Source of the DNA: Chloranthus sessilifolius
Taxonomy: Eukaryota > Streptophyta > Magnoliopsida > Chloranthales > Chloranthaceae
DNA: 64,000 bases
Assembly (NCBI GenBank): GCA_021018995.1
Contig: CM037588.1
Location: forward strand, 79,209,765-79,273,764
Direction: 5' to 3'
Part shown: positions 23,784-34,285 of the stretch, in pieces
How positions within the stretch are numbered: position 1 is the first letter of the stretch
How the letters are laid out: each line of letters starts with the position of its first letter
The notes under the pieces: model-generated
Told to the model about the DNA's origin: nothing
What the model saw: the letters and a program-made list of their open reading frames with translations, nothing else
Databases searched by the model: none
Made by a program: the position numbers and the translations under genes

Positions 23784-26423
23784 GTCAGAGGATGTGCTGA
23801 TTTATTATGTGGAGTTGGAAGAAAATTAAAATCAAAGTAAAACAAAGGATAAAAGTGATATGGTGAAAACAACATCCTAAAACATCTTAGACCTGCAAGA
23901 TAGAGGACCTATTGTAGCATGTTTTGATAAGTGAGAGTTTGTCCCACAGAGAAATAGATCTAGAATCCAAAATGGGCTATAATAGTAAGCCTCCAAATAT
24001 GGCTATAGATCTAACAATCCTAAAGAAAGGGAGTTGGGTGTCACGACTACACTAAATTAACCCTATCAAAAGAGAAATAAAGTGCAACCCTATCCTAAAG
24101 AAAGGGTTAAGATGAAGATGGTGATGGTGTGTGCCAAAATAAAATATAAAAATGATGGGAAGTAAGCAGGTTAAGCTAGAGTTACTGCAGTAATGTAACT
24201 CAGATTTAGACTGTCTCTGCAGTGGTCCTTGCTGAGATGCTATCAATAATTTCAACAAGGTAAAAGAATCCAATTTAACCCATGCCATTTGGGGTGCTCT
24301 TAGGGGTATACTCTGTCCACTCAAATGGTCACTGAGTATCCGATAGAGTCTATCAAATCTCATTGATTAAACCAGAAATGCTAACCTAATCCAAAGGAGT
24401 GGACTGATCATTTCCCCAACCAATGGATCAGATCAGGCCATGAATATTATTACAAACACTATGTAATGTCAGTGCTATAAGCTCCCCAGATCTATGCACA
24501 GATTTGGCTGACATTCATAGGTATTCCAACCCATAAAATCCTATGAGCTTTGCAAAGGCCAACGGCTCAATGTGCCCACACAAAGGACCAGCAACATGTT
24601 AAATAAGGATTTAAATTCAGCTGGTCATTGCTACCAAAGGCCTATAATAACTCAGCTTCAAGCTGCAATTACTATGGAGAAATCAGATCTAACATCTAAT
24701 ATCGATCAACTAAAACAGAGGAGAGACAGTTCCTGCACAAACCTCCTCATAAGGCTCTAAAAGCTCATGTGCAGAGGAGAAGAATCCTTCTCAGACATGT
24801 GGCTGGACACCACCTTAGGATTATACTCTGTTAACTCAAATGGTCACAGGGTATCCGATAGGTTTGTCCATACTACAAAGATCTGAGAAAGAACATGTAA
24901 ACTGTTGCTGCCACCATGGAGTCTCAGGGCTACGAGCTCTCCAGATCTGGCTACAAATCTGGCTTACTATCCATGGGTCTATTAAACCAAGGAAAATCAA
25001 ATGGTAAATAATAGATCTACTAGAAACTGAATGGGCTAGTCCCAAAAACATGGATCCTATAGACATCTAAGGAAACCATAAGATCTGTAGATTTAATTAG
25101 TCATTAAAACAATAATCCATTGATAAAAGCAAAACTTACAATGAACTATCTCAAAGCTGTAGCCTGTACACAATTGCTCATCCAAAAGATTCCAATGTAT
25201 ACAAAGCCTATTACAAACTAAAAATATAACTAAACCTAGCTGCTTACAAAAGGATTAGCTAGCCAATGCTAGGCTAAGAGAGAAGAAAAATAAGAAAAAG
25301 AGATGATCAAACCCTAACCCTAGCCTGCTAGAGCTCTCAGCCGACAGAGGATGAAGGAAAGATGAAAATATTAAACTCTAAGTATAGCTTATATACTCTG
25401 TCCATAAGGCCTTGGCTTAAAAGAAATTAACCCTAATTTTTCTAGTAGACGTGACACTGTTACAACCCTTGAATGCCTTGAGATGTGCTCCTCAAAATTC
25501 ATGCCTCAAGAAGTGTGCCCTAGCCTTGGGAAATTCCTAAAAGGTCCTTGAGTAAAAACTAAGAAGTGGAGAGCCCGAGCTTAGCGGGGCTGGCATCTGC
25601 ATTAATTCACTCGCGCAGTAGTAGAGCCTTCGCGGAGGAGCATTTGGCTTAGGAGGATTGTTCACTCGCGCGATAGATTCTCAGTTGATCGCACAGCTAC
25701 TTTACATTGTAATGCTATCGCGGAGGTGATTTGGAACGCCTGGATTTCTTGCGGAGTAGAGCTTCAGAAGTTCTCTCTCACTGGATAAATTGGTTAGGCT
25801 TCAGAGTGCATGAGAGCTGCGCGAGGAAAATTTTGGGCGTCTCTCTCTTCCAGAGCTTCGCGAGAACTCCACGAGGTGACAAATTATTCTTTATGCATAT
25901 AGATTTGCTATGTTCTACGCGCGGCTGCTTTAAGGCTCAATCTCCGCGAGCACAAATTCTGAGGGTTTTAAGACGCGAGATCTTCACGATTTCTTTACTG
26001 CTCTCCTCTTGACTGCGCATCCTATCTGCGCGAGGGCAGCTTCCACAGCATCCTTAGCTCTGCGAGGGAGCTCCTCAACTCTACGAGGTGAGTCTTTTGA
26101 TCCTCTGATGCATTGCACTTGCTGCTGTTGCAACTTCTTCCATTCTCAGCTAACTTCTTTCATCTGCTAGACTTTTGGTCAATGATGACCAACAAATGAG
26201 TCACCATGGTGAGCATACTAGGGTGTTCCATTAGGCTTTGGCTCAGCTGTCATCTTTACATATTTTCTTTCTCTTCTTTGGACCAATAAGCAGGGATTTT
26301 ATATTAAGCTGCACAATTTATTGCTAACTATAAAACACACCTAACAAATGATTATTAGTCTGCTTCAAGGTCCATCAAAGGCTAGGTTAAGAGGTAAAAA
26401 ATGGTACTTTTTAGTGAATAACA

Positions 26424-26440
26424 CACCCCCAAACCTAATC
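26424..26440 (-). other. A polypurine tract
   Basis: On the - strand the sequence reads GATTAGGTTTGGGGGTG, ending directly at the LTR start TGTTATT. This is the second-strand priming site expected just inside the 3' LTR. The same GGTTTGGGGGTG core is used by elements B, C and D. Confidence 0.85.
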
Positions 26441-28369
26441 TTTGTTAGTCCCTGAGCAAAGGAGAAATTAAAATGACTACTATAAGAATTTAAATACCAC
26501 TTTTGTAGGGAACACAGATGCATTTAGCTTATGCATCAAGCCTTTTAAACCCCTAGGTGATCCCTAGTAGAGGAGTGAAGTATCCTGAGGATTTTCAGTG
26601 AAGATACCCACAAACTTCTCAATAAAATAGTTAACAAAAGTGCAAAATTATCAAGTCAACTGTCAAGAAACAGAGCATCAGTTTACCTTTGATTCAAAAA
26701 AAATGTGAGGAATTTGAATATATGATATGCACAGACATTTAATCATCACAACTTTTATATAGATGCACATCATTTCTAATTAGCTCACATCCAGGGAAAA
26801 CATCACATGTAGATCAATACTGAGCTCATCATTAATTCAAAAATTGGGTTATAAGCCATGACCAATACATTCAACAACAGACCCAGTGCTCACCAGGGCA
26901 GACTCTCACAAGGAACTTTGAGGGTTTTCATTTTCTCTCAAGCTCAAGAGCAGTTATAGGCCCCAAATGGGTCTGTAAGCATGAGCATAGGAAAAGCACC
27001 TAAGTTCTAACATCATTGGCTAATCCTCACTATAGATTGGACAACTCTTTGTCTCTGCATGACAACTCATTCAACTTTGAATCACAGGGTCTTTTGACTG
27101 GGTTGTAATGCGGCTTATGGGATAGGTTATAAAGAATGGAAGGTTGAAAAGGGATTCAAAATTGAGAAACCAGTAGGTGAAGGAGGTGATTCATGACTTC
27201 ACCTTCTTTAGTTCAACACATTTCATTTTCTTTAAAATTCTTCAGACTTGAAGTGGCCAACTTCTCCTCTTATTTTTGATTTTTTCAATGAACTTTTCCT
27301 CTTGACTCCTCTCTTATTCTTCTTCATTATTATTTTTCTTTCTTTTAGATGTATTTTTCTTTTTATTTTTGTTTTTATTTTTCTGACTTGCCACCTCTTT
27401 CCTTAGCTGCTACACTGCTATGCTTTAGGTATCTCTTCTCCATTCACCCAATGTTGACCTTATCTTGTCCATCTTCAGCTCCTTCTCCTTTACCTTCTGA
27501 ATTCTCAGAGTGAGGGTAGGTTTGAATCAGGTCCATAGGTTTAGGTATAAGTACTCAGGTGTATTTTGAAGAAAATTAGAAATTAAGGCTCAAATTGTGT
27601 GTGCACAAGGGCAGTTGATTAGGGTTTGGTCTGTTTAAGCTCAAACTGTCTAAGAGAAGGCCTTAATCCTTTCCTAGGTGTCATGAGTGTTATTAGTTGT
27701 TTCAACTTGGAGGTGCCTAACTTCTAGTGAGGGCATTGACTCAGCCAGTCCTTAGAGCTAAAAGAATTGCTTCAGTCACTCCTCAAAGAAAGGAAAAAAA
27801 TTTCGTAGGCCCAAATCTCACTAGTTATGGTCTCCCATTGAACTCTTAGGCATGTCCTTACCTTTTTCTCTCTTTAGTGATTCACTAAATACTGATACAA
27901 GTGAGTTTTCTTGGTATTCACATCATGGAAAAGTAAAAATTTAAAAGCTTGTAATACCTAAAGGTCTGCAAACTTTTTAAATTTCTCATTTTTTATGATT
28001 CTTAAGTGAGCATGGATCCATTTCTATTTTACTCACTTGATTCTGTTGCACTTAGGTTAACTATTTCGTTGGCAAACCTTGTCACACCCCCAAATCTATG
28101 AGGAGCAGTGTCCTCACTGATTCAAAGGTAGATGTGGATGTGCAACAGGCTAAAAATAGAGATATTAAAAGAAAAGAAATAGCAGAAAAGAAAAACAGAC
28201 AACACACAATAAATAACAAATAAATAAAAAATAGAGATGAAGAAAGACAGTGAACTAATCAACACATAACAAAAAAAAATTTCTGTATAACAGCAAAAGT
28301 ATGTGCAAAGTAAGGGAAAGTAAACTATACAATTACACACTACTTCCTAACTAAATACATGTGAAAAAA
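26441..28369 (-). other. A 3' noncoding region with conserved block and extra purine tract
   Basis: No coding region. Near the polypurine tract, 26,518-26,580 carries a block (GCCTTTTAAACCCCTAGGTG on the + strand) almost unchanged in elements C and D, whose LTRs are very different. At 28,083-28,102 a second purine tract (CATAGATTTGGGGGTGTG on the - strand) follows the accessory ORF. Pyrimidine-rich stretches fill 27,250-27,380. Confidence 0.6.
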
Positions 28370-31303
28370 TTAATCATCTGAGTCTTTAGCTTCAGCAAGT
28401 GGTTCCTGGATTTCTTTACCCTTTGCTGGCTTCAAAGCAACAGTCTTAGATAGTGCTCTTTTTGAAGTAGGTTTCCTAGGCTTGGCTGCGCTTTTCCTTT
28501 TAGGAGTGGGTGATGGCTTTGGGGTAGGGTCCTTGAGTTTGAGTCCAGGTTTGACTTGGATAGGTTCCTTTGAATCTGGAGCTGTTTGCTGGAGAGGTAC
28601 ATCTAGGTTTAATTTTTGAAAACGAGCTTCTTCCAACTCCCTGTCAGTTTGTGCATTTACGGACTTCTCCAAAGCTGCAATAGTCACCCCATAATCATAA
28701 GCCCTCTCCTTAGTCAGTCTTAGTCTCTCTTTCAGTTCCTTGATCACATCTTCTTGACTCTCAACTCTTCTCTTTTCCTGGTTGTATTGGACCATAATCT
28801 CTCTCCATCCTTTCTTAATTTCCTTTTTCTCAACCTTATGAGTAAGTATCAGGAATTTAATTTTATGAAGGAGGGGTTGTCGCACTGTAGCTTTCAGGTC
28901 AGCCATGCCTTGAACTGCATCCCTCTTTATGTAAGCATTGGCTTGCATGACCCGGAGGAGGGTGTAGTAAGGAGGCCGGGGATTACAAGAGGCAGGAAGT
29001 ATGGGCTGAGCAACAAGGAAAGAAGTTCTAGCCAGTAATGGAAAGGGACAGGATGAATTCAGGGGTGGGGTGGAGGGTAGAGGGTGAGAAACATTAAGGG
29101 CTGATTCAGGTATGGGTTGTAGTTGAGGTTCAGGGTTTGTTTGGGTGGATGCATCTTTGGAGGTGATGGGAGAAGCTTCTAGGAGAGGTACAATGGGTGT
29201 AGGAGCAGGTGGGGGATTATGAATTGATGTAGGGAGAGGTGACTATTGGGAAGGTTGGGTTAGAGTGGTTAAAGTTGTTTGGATGGATTGTAAAATGGTT
29301 GGGATGGATTCTGGGTTTGGTAGGGTGGAGTGAATTGAATGAAGATTGACCTCAATGGATGCTTGGGTTTGGGTATTGGTCAATATTTGGGAATGAAGGG
29401 AGAGTAGGAGGTGCAGGATTTGGGATAATAGTTCAGGTATGGTAGTGATGTGGGTTGGATAGGTGAAACCAGTTGAAAGGGGTAAGTGAGTATATGAGTG
29501 AAGGTAGTGGCCTGTGATGGTGTCTGATGTGGAGGGGTGAAGTGTAGAGGGTGAGGTGAATCTGGGAGAGGGGTATATCCCAGGTTGATGTCTCCTAGGA
29601 TAGTGGACATCATAGTGGAAAATTTCTCTCCTGTAGATGGGTCATGGTCATGGGATAATGGAATGGATTGGTCTAAGGGTTCACATGTGATAAGTACAAA
29701 GGGTGGGGAAGTCTCAGTGAAATAATGTGGGGTTTCAAAGGTATGGGTTTCAAGTTCTTAGGGTGTGGATATGGGGTCTAGAATAGTTGTGGTTTCAGGG
29801 ATTGGAATTGTTTGGGAGATATAGGTGGGTTGGGGTTCTTTGGGGGCTTTTCCTTTGGTTTATTTTCTCTTCATTATATAGGCAAGTTTTACAGGTGTCC
29901 TAGTATGGGTTGGAAAAATAGGTAAGGGTACAGAAATGGGTAGGGTGTCAGTGGCTATGGTGGTTGGTGGTGAGATTGAATGGATATGGTTGTGGTGATT
30001 TGTGATATAGGTGCAGGTCAAGGTAGTGGACTTGTGTGGGGCTGTGAGGTCTGGGTTGAGGGTGGAGGTGGTGTTAAGAGAGTTGGGGTTGGCATGGAGG
30101 TAGAGGGAATGGATGGGGAGGTAATGATTGTGCTAGCTGGCACATGTGAGGTGGAGGATGCAACAGCATCAGCAGTAGCAGCAGCAGCTGCTGCAGTAGC
30201 TACTTCATGAATGGTGGGGGCTGCTTCTCTCAGTAACTCCTCCCTCTACTTTTTCTTCTTCTCCATCATTGTGCCACTAATTCTCCACTGTTTCTTTACA
30301 CTCTTTTTGGGATAGGGTCACTGTCTCCTCCTCCCTTTGAAAGGGATATTTTTCAAACTTCAGCAATGCAGTAATAAACCTGCAGTAGAGAAGGGCATGA
30401 GGTTTCTTCTTAATTTTCACCTTTTCACATAGGTCCTTAACCCCCTCAAAAATTAACTTGGCTGCATCCAAGTAATGATTCCTGTGAAATGATAAGAGGG
30501 CATCGGCTATGGGGGGCTGCCTCTCTTGCTCATGGCCAGAGCAATAAACATTTTTCTTAATACCCCATCCATAAATTTGAGGTTGGGGTGCAGATCCCTC
30601 TTCCTGATTGAGTCACCTGAGGCAGTGATTCCTCCTGTTAACTCCCTTGCTATCTCAATGATGGTGGCAGTCAAAAGAGAGCCCAAGTCCCATTCAGGGC
30701 TATACATGGCTGGTATCCCCAGTATTCTTGCAATGTCAGACTGGTTGAACAACATCTTAAAGTCATCAATCAATACCAGCAGTGTTGGGTTCCCATCATC
30801 ACCAGTTTTCAACCTCATATTCTGATAAAATAGTCTCACTAGTCTTGGGAAAACTAGCTGCATTGAGGGCCATAACAGGGGCAGCAGAGATGCCTTGGTC
30901 AGATATTCAATGGAGGCAGAGGTCTCTGGTAGCTCCTCAAAATAGACTTTGTCAAAAATAGTTTCAGCCTCCAGCTGGATTGCTTGCACAAATTCAGAAA
31001 GGACCCTGAGGTATTCAGTAGTCTCTTCCTCAACCTTCGAGACCTCAGAAGCCACAACTTCTATTTCTTCTTTGATTTTTCAGGGCTCTTAGCAGGTGGG
31101 TGCTCTTTGACCCTCTTCATTGGGGCTGATTTCTTTTTTTCTTTTAGGATTAGAGGCTCAACAATAGGTGGAGACACCTTAGAGGTCTCCAATATGGAGG
31201 CCTCTGCAATCCTTATAGATTTTCTAGTGTCCACAGCGCTGCCACTAGTAGCAGGATTCAGCATGGTGGTTAAGGTATCTGTGAATTTTGAACCAGCAGC
31301 CAT
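28370..31303 (-). pseudogene. A accessory ORF (putative plant transposon protein domain)
   Basis: The position is that of an envelope-like gene, but no signal peptide or membrane segment is seen. Reading in the - direction: a Lys-rich N-terminal arm (LKEKKKSAPMKRVKEHPPAK, near 31,060-31,160); the core domain at about 30,280-31,000, with FPRLVRLFYQNMR, LVLIDD and ELTGGITASGDSIRKRDLHP; a Pro/Thr/Ser-rich linker at about 29,000-30,250; a charged coiled coil (KELKERLRLTKERAYDYG, near 28,700-28,760); and a Lys/Pro-rich, histone-H1-like tail ending DSDD at about 28,373. The core is clearly related to those in B (52,576-53,200) and F (15,865). I recall the family as Pfam PF20167; its function is not established. 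Nucleic-acid binding is inferred from the basic arms. Broken by a few disruptions. Confidence 0.75.
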
Positions 31304-31671
31304 AGGTGCTCAAATTATCAAAATTAGGGCTCATAAATCTTAGAAAACACAGAACACACTTAATACACACAGAAGCACCAAATTTTTCCCTTCTTTCTCT
31401 CTAATTTACTAAATCAATCAAAGCACAGAGTCAGAATTAGAGAGCTTACCAATTGAGAGCTAGGGTTCCACCTAAAAGCTTGCACAGTGGCTCAAATCCC
31501 CCCAAACCTTGTTTAAAGTGACCAAGAGTAGATGGGGAATAAAATGGTGGGAGGAAAATGCTTTAGGTTGAGTGGCTTAAGTTGTAGAGAAGAAAGCAGA
31601 GAAAGGGGATTTCGGTTGTGGTGCGGAAAAGCTAGGGCAGAAAGATGAAATGAAGAAAATGAAGGGTTTCA

Positions 31672-32010
31672 CAAAGTTTATAGAGCTAATCCCGCGGTTC
31701 GCGGAGTTGGAAATAAGTGCTCACGGGGTAGATTTCTCACGCAGTTAACATTTAATCCCGCGAGAAGTTATGTCGCGCAGAAGAAACTTCCTTTCAATGC
31801 ATTTCGCAGAGCTGAAGCTTTTCCTTGGTGCGCAAGAGCTATTTCACCTTTCAGAATTTTTCCCCACGATGTTCTTACAAAGAACAAAACATATGATAAT
31901 CCTTTCACGCGGATTGGGCTCGCGGAGCAAAAGTAACTCTACGAGACTCCATTGCAGCCATTGTTCAGGCGTTTTAGGGCGCGAGAGAGCCAAAAATAGA
32001 CTCGCGCAGC
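31672..32010 (-). promoter_or_regulatory. A internal promoter-like array before the accessory ORF
   Basis: A cluster of CGCG motifs (CCCGCGGTTCGCGGAG, CCCGCGAG, GTCGCGCAG, CTCGCGGAG, GGCGCGAGAG, CTCGCGCAG) at about 31,690-32,010 matches in style the array in A's LTR at 25,570-26,085. On the - strand it is followed at once by a TATA-like box, CTCTATAAAC (about 31,674-31,686), some 370 bases before the accessory start at 31,303. The layout copies the LTR promoter. I infer a separate promoter for the accessory ORF. Confidence 0.5.
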
Positions 32011-32439
32011 TGATTAAAGCATTTAAGGCCCACAAGAAAGCAGTATTCTCAACCTTTAATTTTTTAACTCAGTGCTGCACATTGGTTAGTGCATCCATGC
32101 TGTTGTGCATCTGACCACAGAGTATCAGTACCAAACCTCTCACACGTACTTCATTTCAACATGATAATTAAGTACCTATTAACAACATCAATTCATCATA
32201 ATCGCAGAATCTTAAAGATAGTTTTTCAGATCAAGTTCATGGCAATTATAAAGAGAGCACCTCAACCATTCATCAACAAACATACGCAGCAAATTCAAAT
32301 GACAAAAATGTACATGTATTCAACACCAAATTCAATACAAAATCCAAAAACAGACAAAACAACATAAACAAAACAATATCACACTGATAACAAAAATTGA
32401 CAAATTTCAAAAGAACACACATCAGAGCAAACTTTTCAT

Positions 32440-33942
32440 ACATATGGTACACTTATTACCAATCTTTGGATCACTGAGCACTAGCTTCCTCATGAGTGGA
32501 GGATGCATCTCCAATCATATACTGCCCTTTTGGATTTATCAGGTTTAAACTAGGCAATTTTCCTTCCTTTTGTTCAAAGCATTACAAATCTGATCCAACT
32601 GGTCCTCAATCTTCTTAATGCTCTGTCCATGAGAATTGACAGTCTATACCAGGTTCCCCAAATTTTGCATTGAAGCTAACCTTTTCTCTTTAAATGAAGC
32701 GGATCTGGGCTGTTGTGGGGCCATGGCCAACTGGTTAGACTGTGAGGCAGGTAGCAGAAAATTTTACCTTGGTGGGTACCCTTGGTTAGACTAGTGCTAG
32801 GGTCTATAAGGAGCTAAGACTTGCTGCTGCTGGGGTTGAGGATATGAATCTTATCTTCACCTTAGGTTTGGGTGGTTCCTCTAAGAATACCCAGCAGGCT
32901 TCTGCCCATAAGTTTGAGCAGTATTGGCATGCTCCATAACAAAATCAGGAAACTTGTTGGCAAATGGACAATCATAAATAGAATGCGTGGGAGATTAGCA
33001 TATCAGACATACTTCCTCCACCTATGAAACCATCCGAGGCTACATCGTATTCATTAATTTGTTAAATTTTAAGGACAAATTGTCCACCTTCCTCTCCAAA
33101 TCACCTTGCACCTTAACTTCATAGATTCCACCTTTAGGGGTGGCCTCTTTCACCATCTTAGCAGGGGTCTAATTGTCTTGGCGTGACAGAGACTCCTGCT
33201 GCATGGAATTTTCCCCTATTATGTCAAACATCTCCCAAGCTCCCTCAACTGTCTTGTGGAGGTAGCTAACACCACAGGAAGCATCCACCATATCCCTGCT
33301 CTTGGGATTAATTTCTTGGTAGAATACTTGCGCTAGTTGCCACATTGGAATTTGGTGGTGGGGGCATTGTTTTAACATCTTCTGGAATCTTTCCCAAGCT
33401 TCATAAAAATCCTCAGTTGAGGACTGAGTAAATGACAAAATATTTATCCTCATCTGGCTGGTTTTGTTCATGGGAAAGAATTTTTCCAAGAATTTGGTTT
33501 GAAGGTCACTCCATGACTGTATGTTGTTGGCTGGGAGCTTTGATAGCCATGTGTTGGCTTTGTCCTTTAGTGAAAAAGTAAAAAGCCTCAGTTTGGTACC
33601 CTCAGGTCCCAAGCCAGCAATATTGAAAGTAGTGCAAAGTGCCAAAAATTAGTCAATATGCTTGTAGAGATTTTCTTTACTAAGCCCATGAAAAGAAGGC
33701 AGCATATTAATGGTGGAGGATTTAATTTCATAATTCCCCTCAACAGAGGGAAATTGAATGCAGAAGGGAGAGGTGTACTCCCCAGGTGTATTATACTCTT
33801 TTAATGTTCTCTGCCTCTTAGCCATGATAGCTGGTTCAATTTCAATAGCAGGGCCTTGTGTGGTGTGTCTAGGTCTAAGGATCCTTTCAACCTCTAGATT
33901 TGGAAGTTCCAACTCAGGGTTTAAAAGCTTTCTACCAAGCAT
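32440..33942 (-). pseudogene. A gag
   Basis: The Athila-type capsid and nucleocapsid protein, which packages element RNA. The likely start, MLGRKLLNPE, at 33,942 matches MFGRRTLNLE of element B's gag. Readable parts are FCIQFPSVEGNYEIKSSTIN, MLPSFHGLSKEN, and WLSKLPANNIQSWSDLQTKF with FYQEINPKSRDMVDASCGV (33,169-33,645). A zinc knuckle (CLIC, then H and C) lies near 32,950-33,010, and a coiled-coil tail near 32,600-32,680. No pol frame follows it. Broken by several disruptions. A conserved family identity is sure; precise C-terminal limits are not. Confidence 0.85.
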
Positions 33943-34260
33943 ATACTCACACCCACAGTAAGTAAAGAGAATACTCACAAGCACACATAAAAAGATTTCA
34001 AATAAAAATTAACAACTACATAGATTTACACTAAACAAATAAAAGGGAATTAAATATAAATGGACTGAGATTTAGGGGAAAGGAAGTGCAAACAAAGCTA
34101 GCTACACTCTAACTACAACTCTAGCTTTTCCCTTCTTCTGTTGTCCATATCTGCAAAATTCCAAAAAATATTAGTAGTACTTTATTCTAGATCAGGCACA
34201 TCTACAAAGAATTTGGATGTCTAAATTATAGTACAACTCAGGTCTACTAAAAAGATCAAT

Positions 34261-34279
34261 TTCCCCGACAGCGGCGCCA
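34261..34279 (-). other. A primer binding site
   Basis: On the - strand TGGCGCCGCTGTCGGGGAA, six bases inside the 5' LTR. It is close to the TGGCGCCGTTGCCGGGGA form used by Athila-lineage elements, usually assigned to tRNA-Asp. Confidence 0.85.
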
Positions 34280-34285
34280 AAAACT

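Larger units (their letters stand above)
11808..26423 (-). repeat. A 3' LTR, split by element F
   Basis: Starts TGTTATTGTTTCGGGTCTGTCAG at 11,808-11,830, resumes at 23,789 and ends AGTGAATAACA at 26,423, about 2,660 bases without F. The ends are inverted (TGTTATT and AATAACA). A TATA-like box for the - strand (GTATATAAGC) lies at about 25,388-25,397. Upstream of it, at 25,570-26,085, is an array of TCGCGAG or TGCGCGAG motifs. The hairpin ATACTCTG...CAGAGTAT in the transcribed part is at about 24,307-24,340. Confidence 0.9.

Noticed and set aside
29980-30210. + strand frame with an Ala-rich tail
   Set aside because: It lies antisense in the low-complexity linker of A's accessory ORF, and the Ala run comes from a CAG/GCT repeat.
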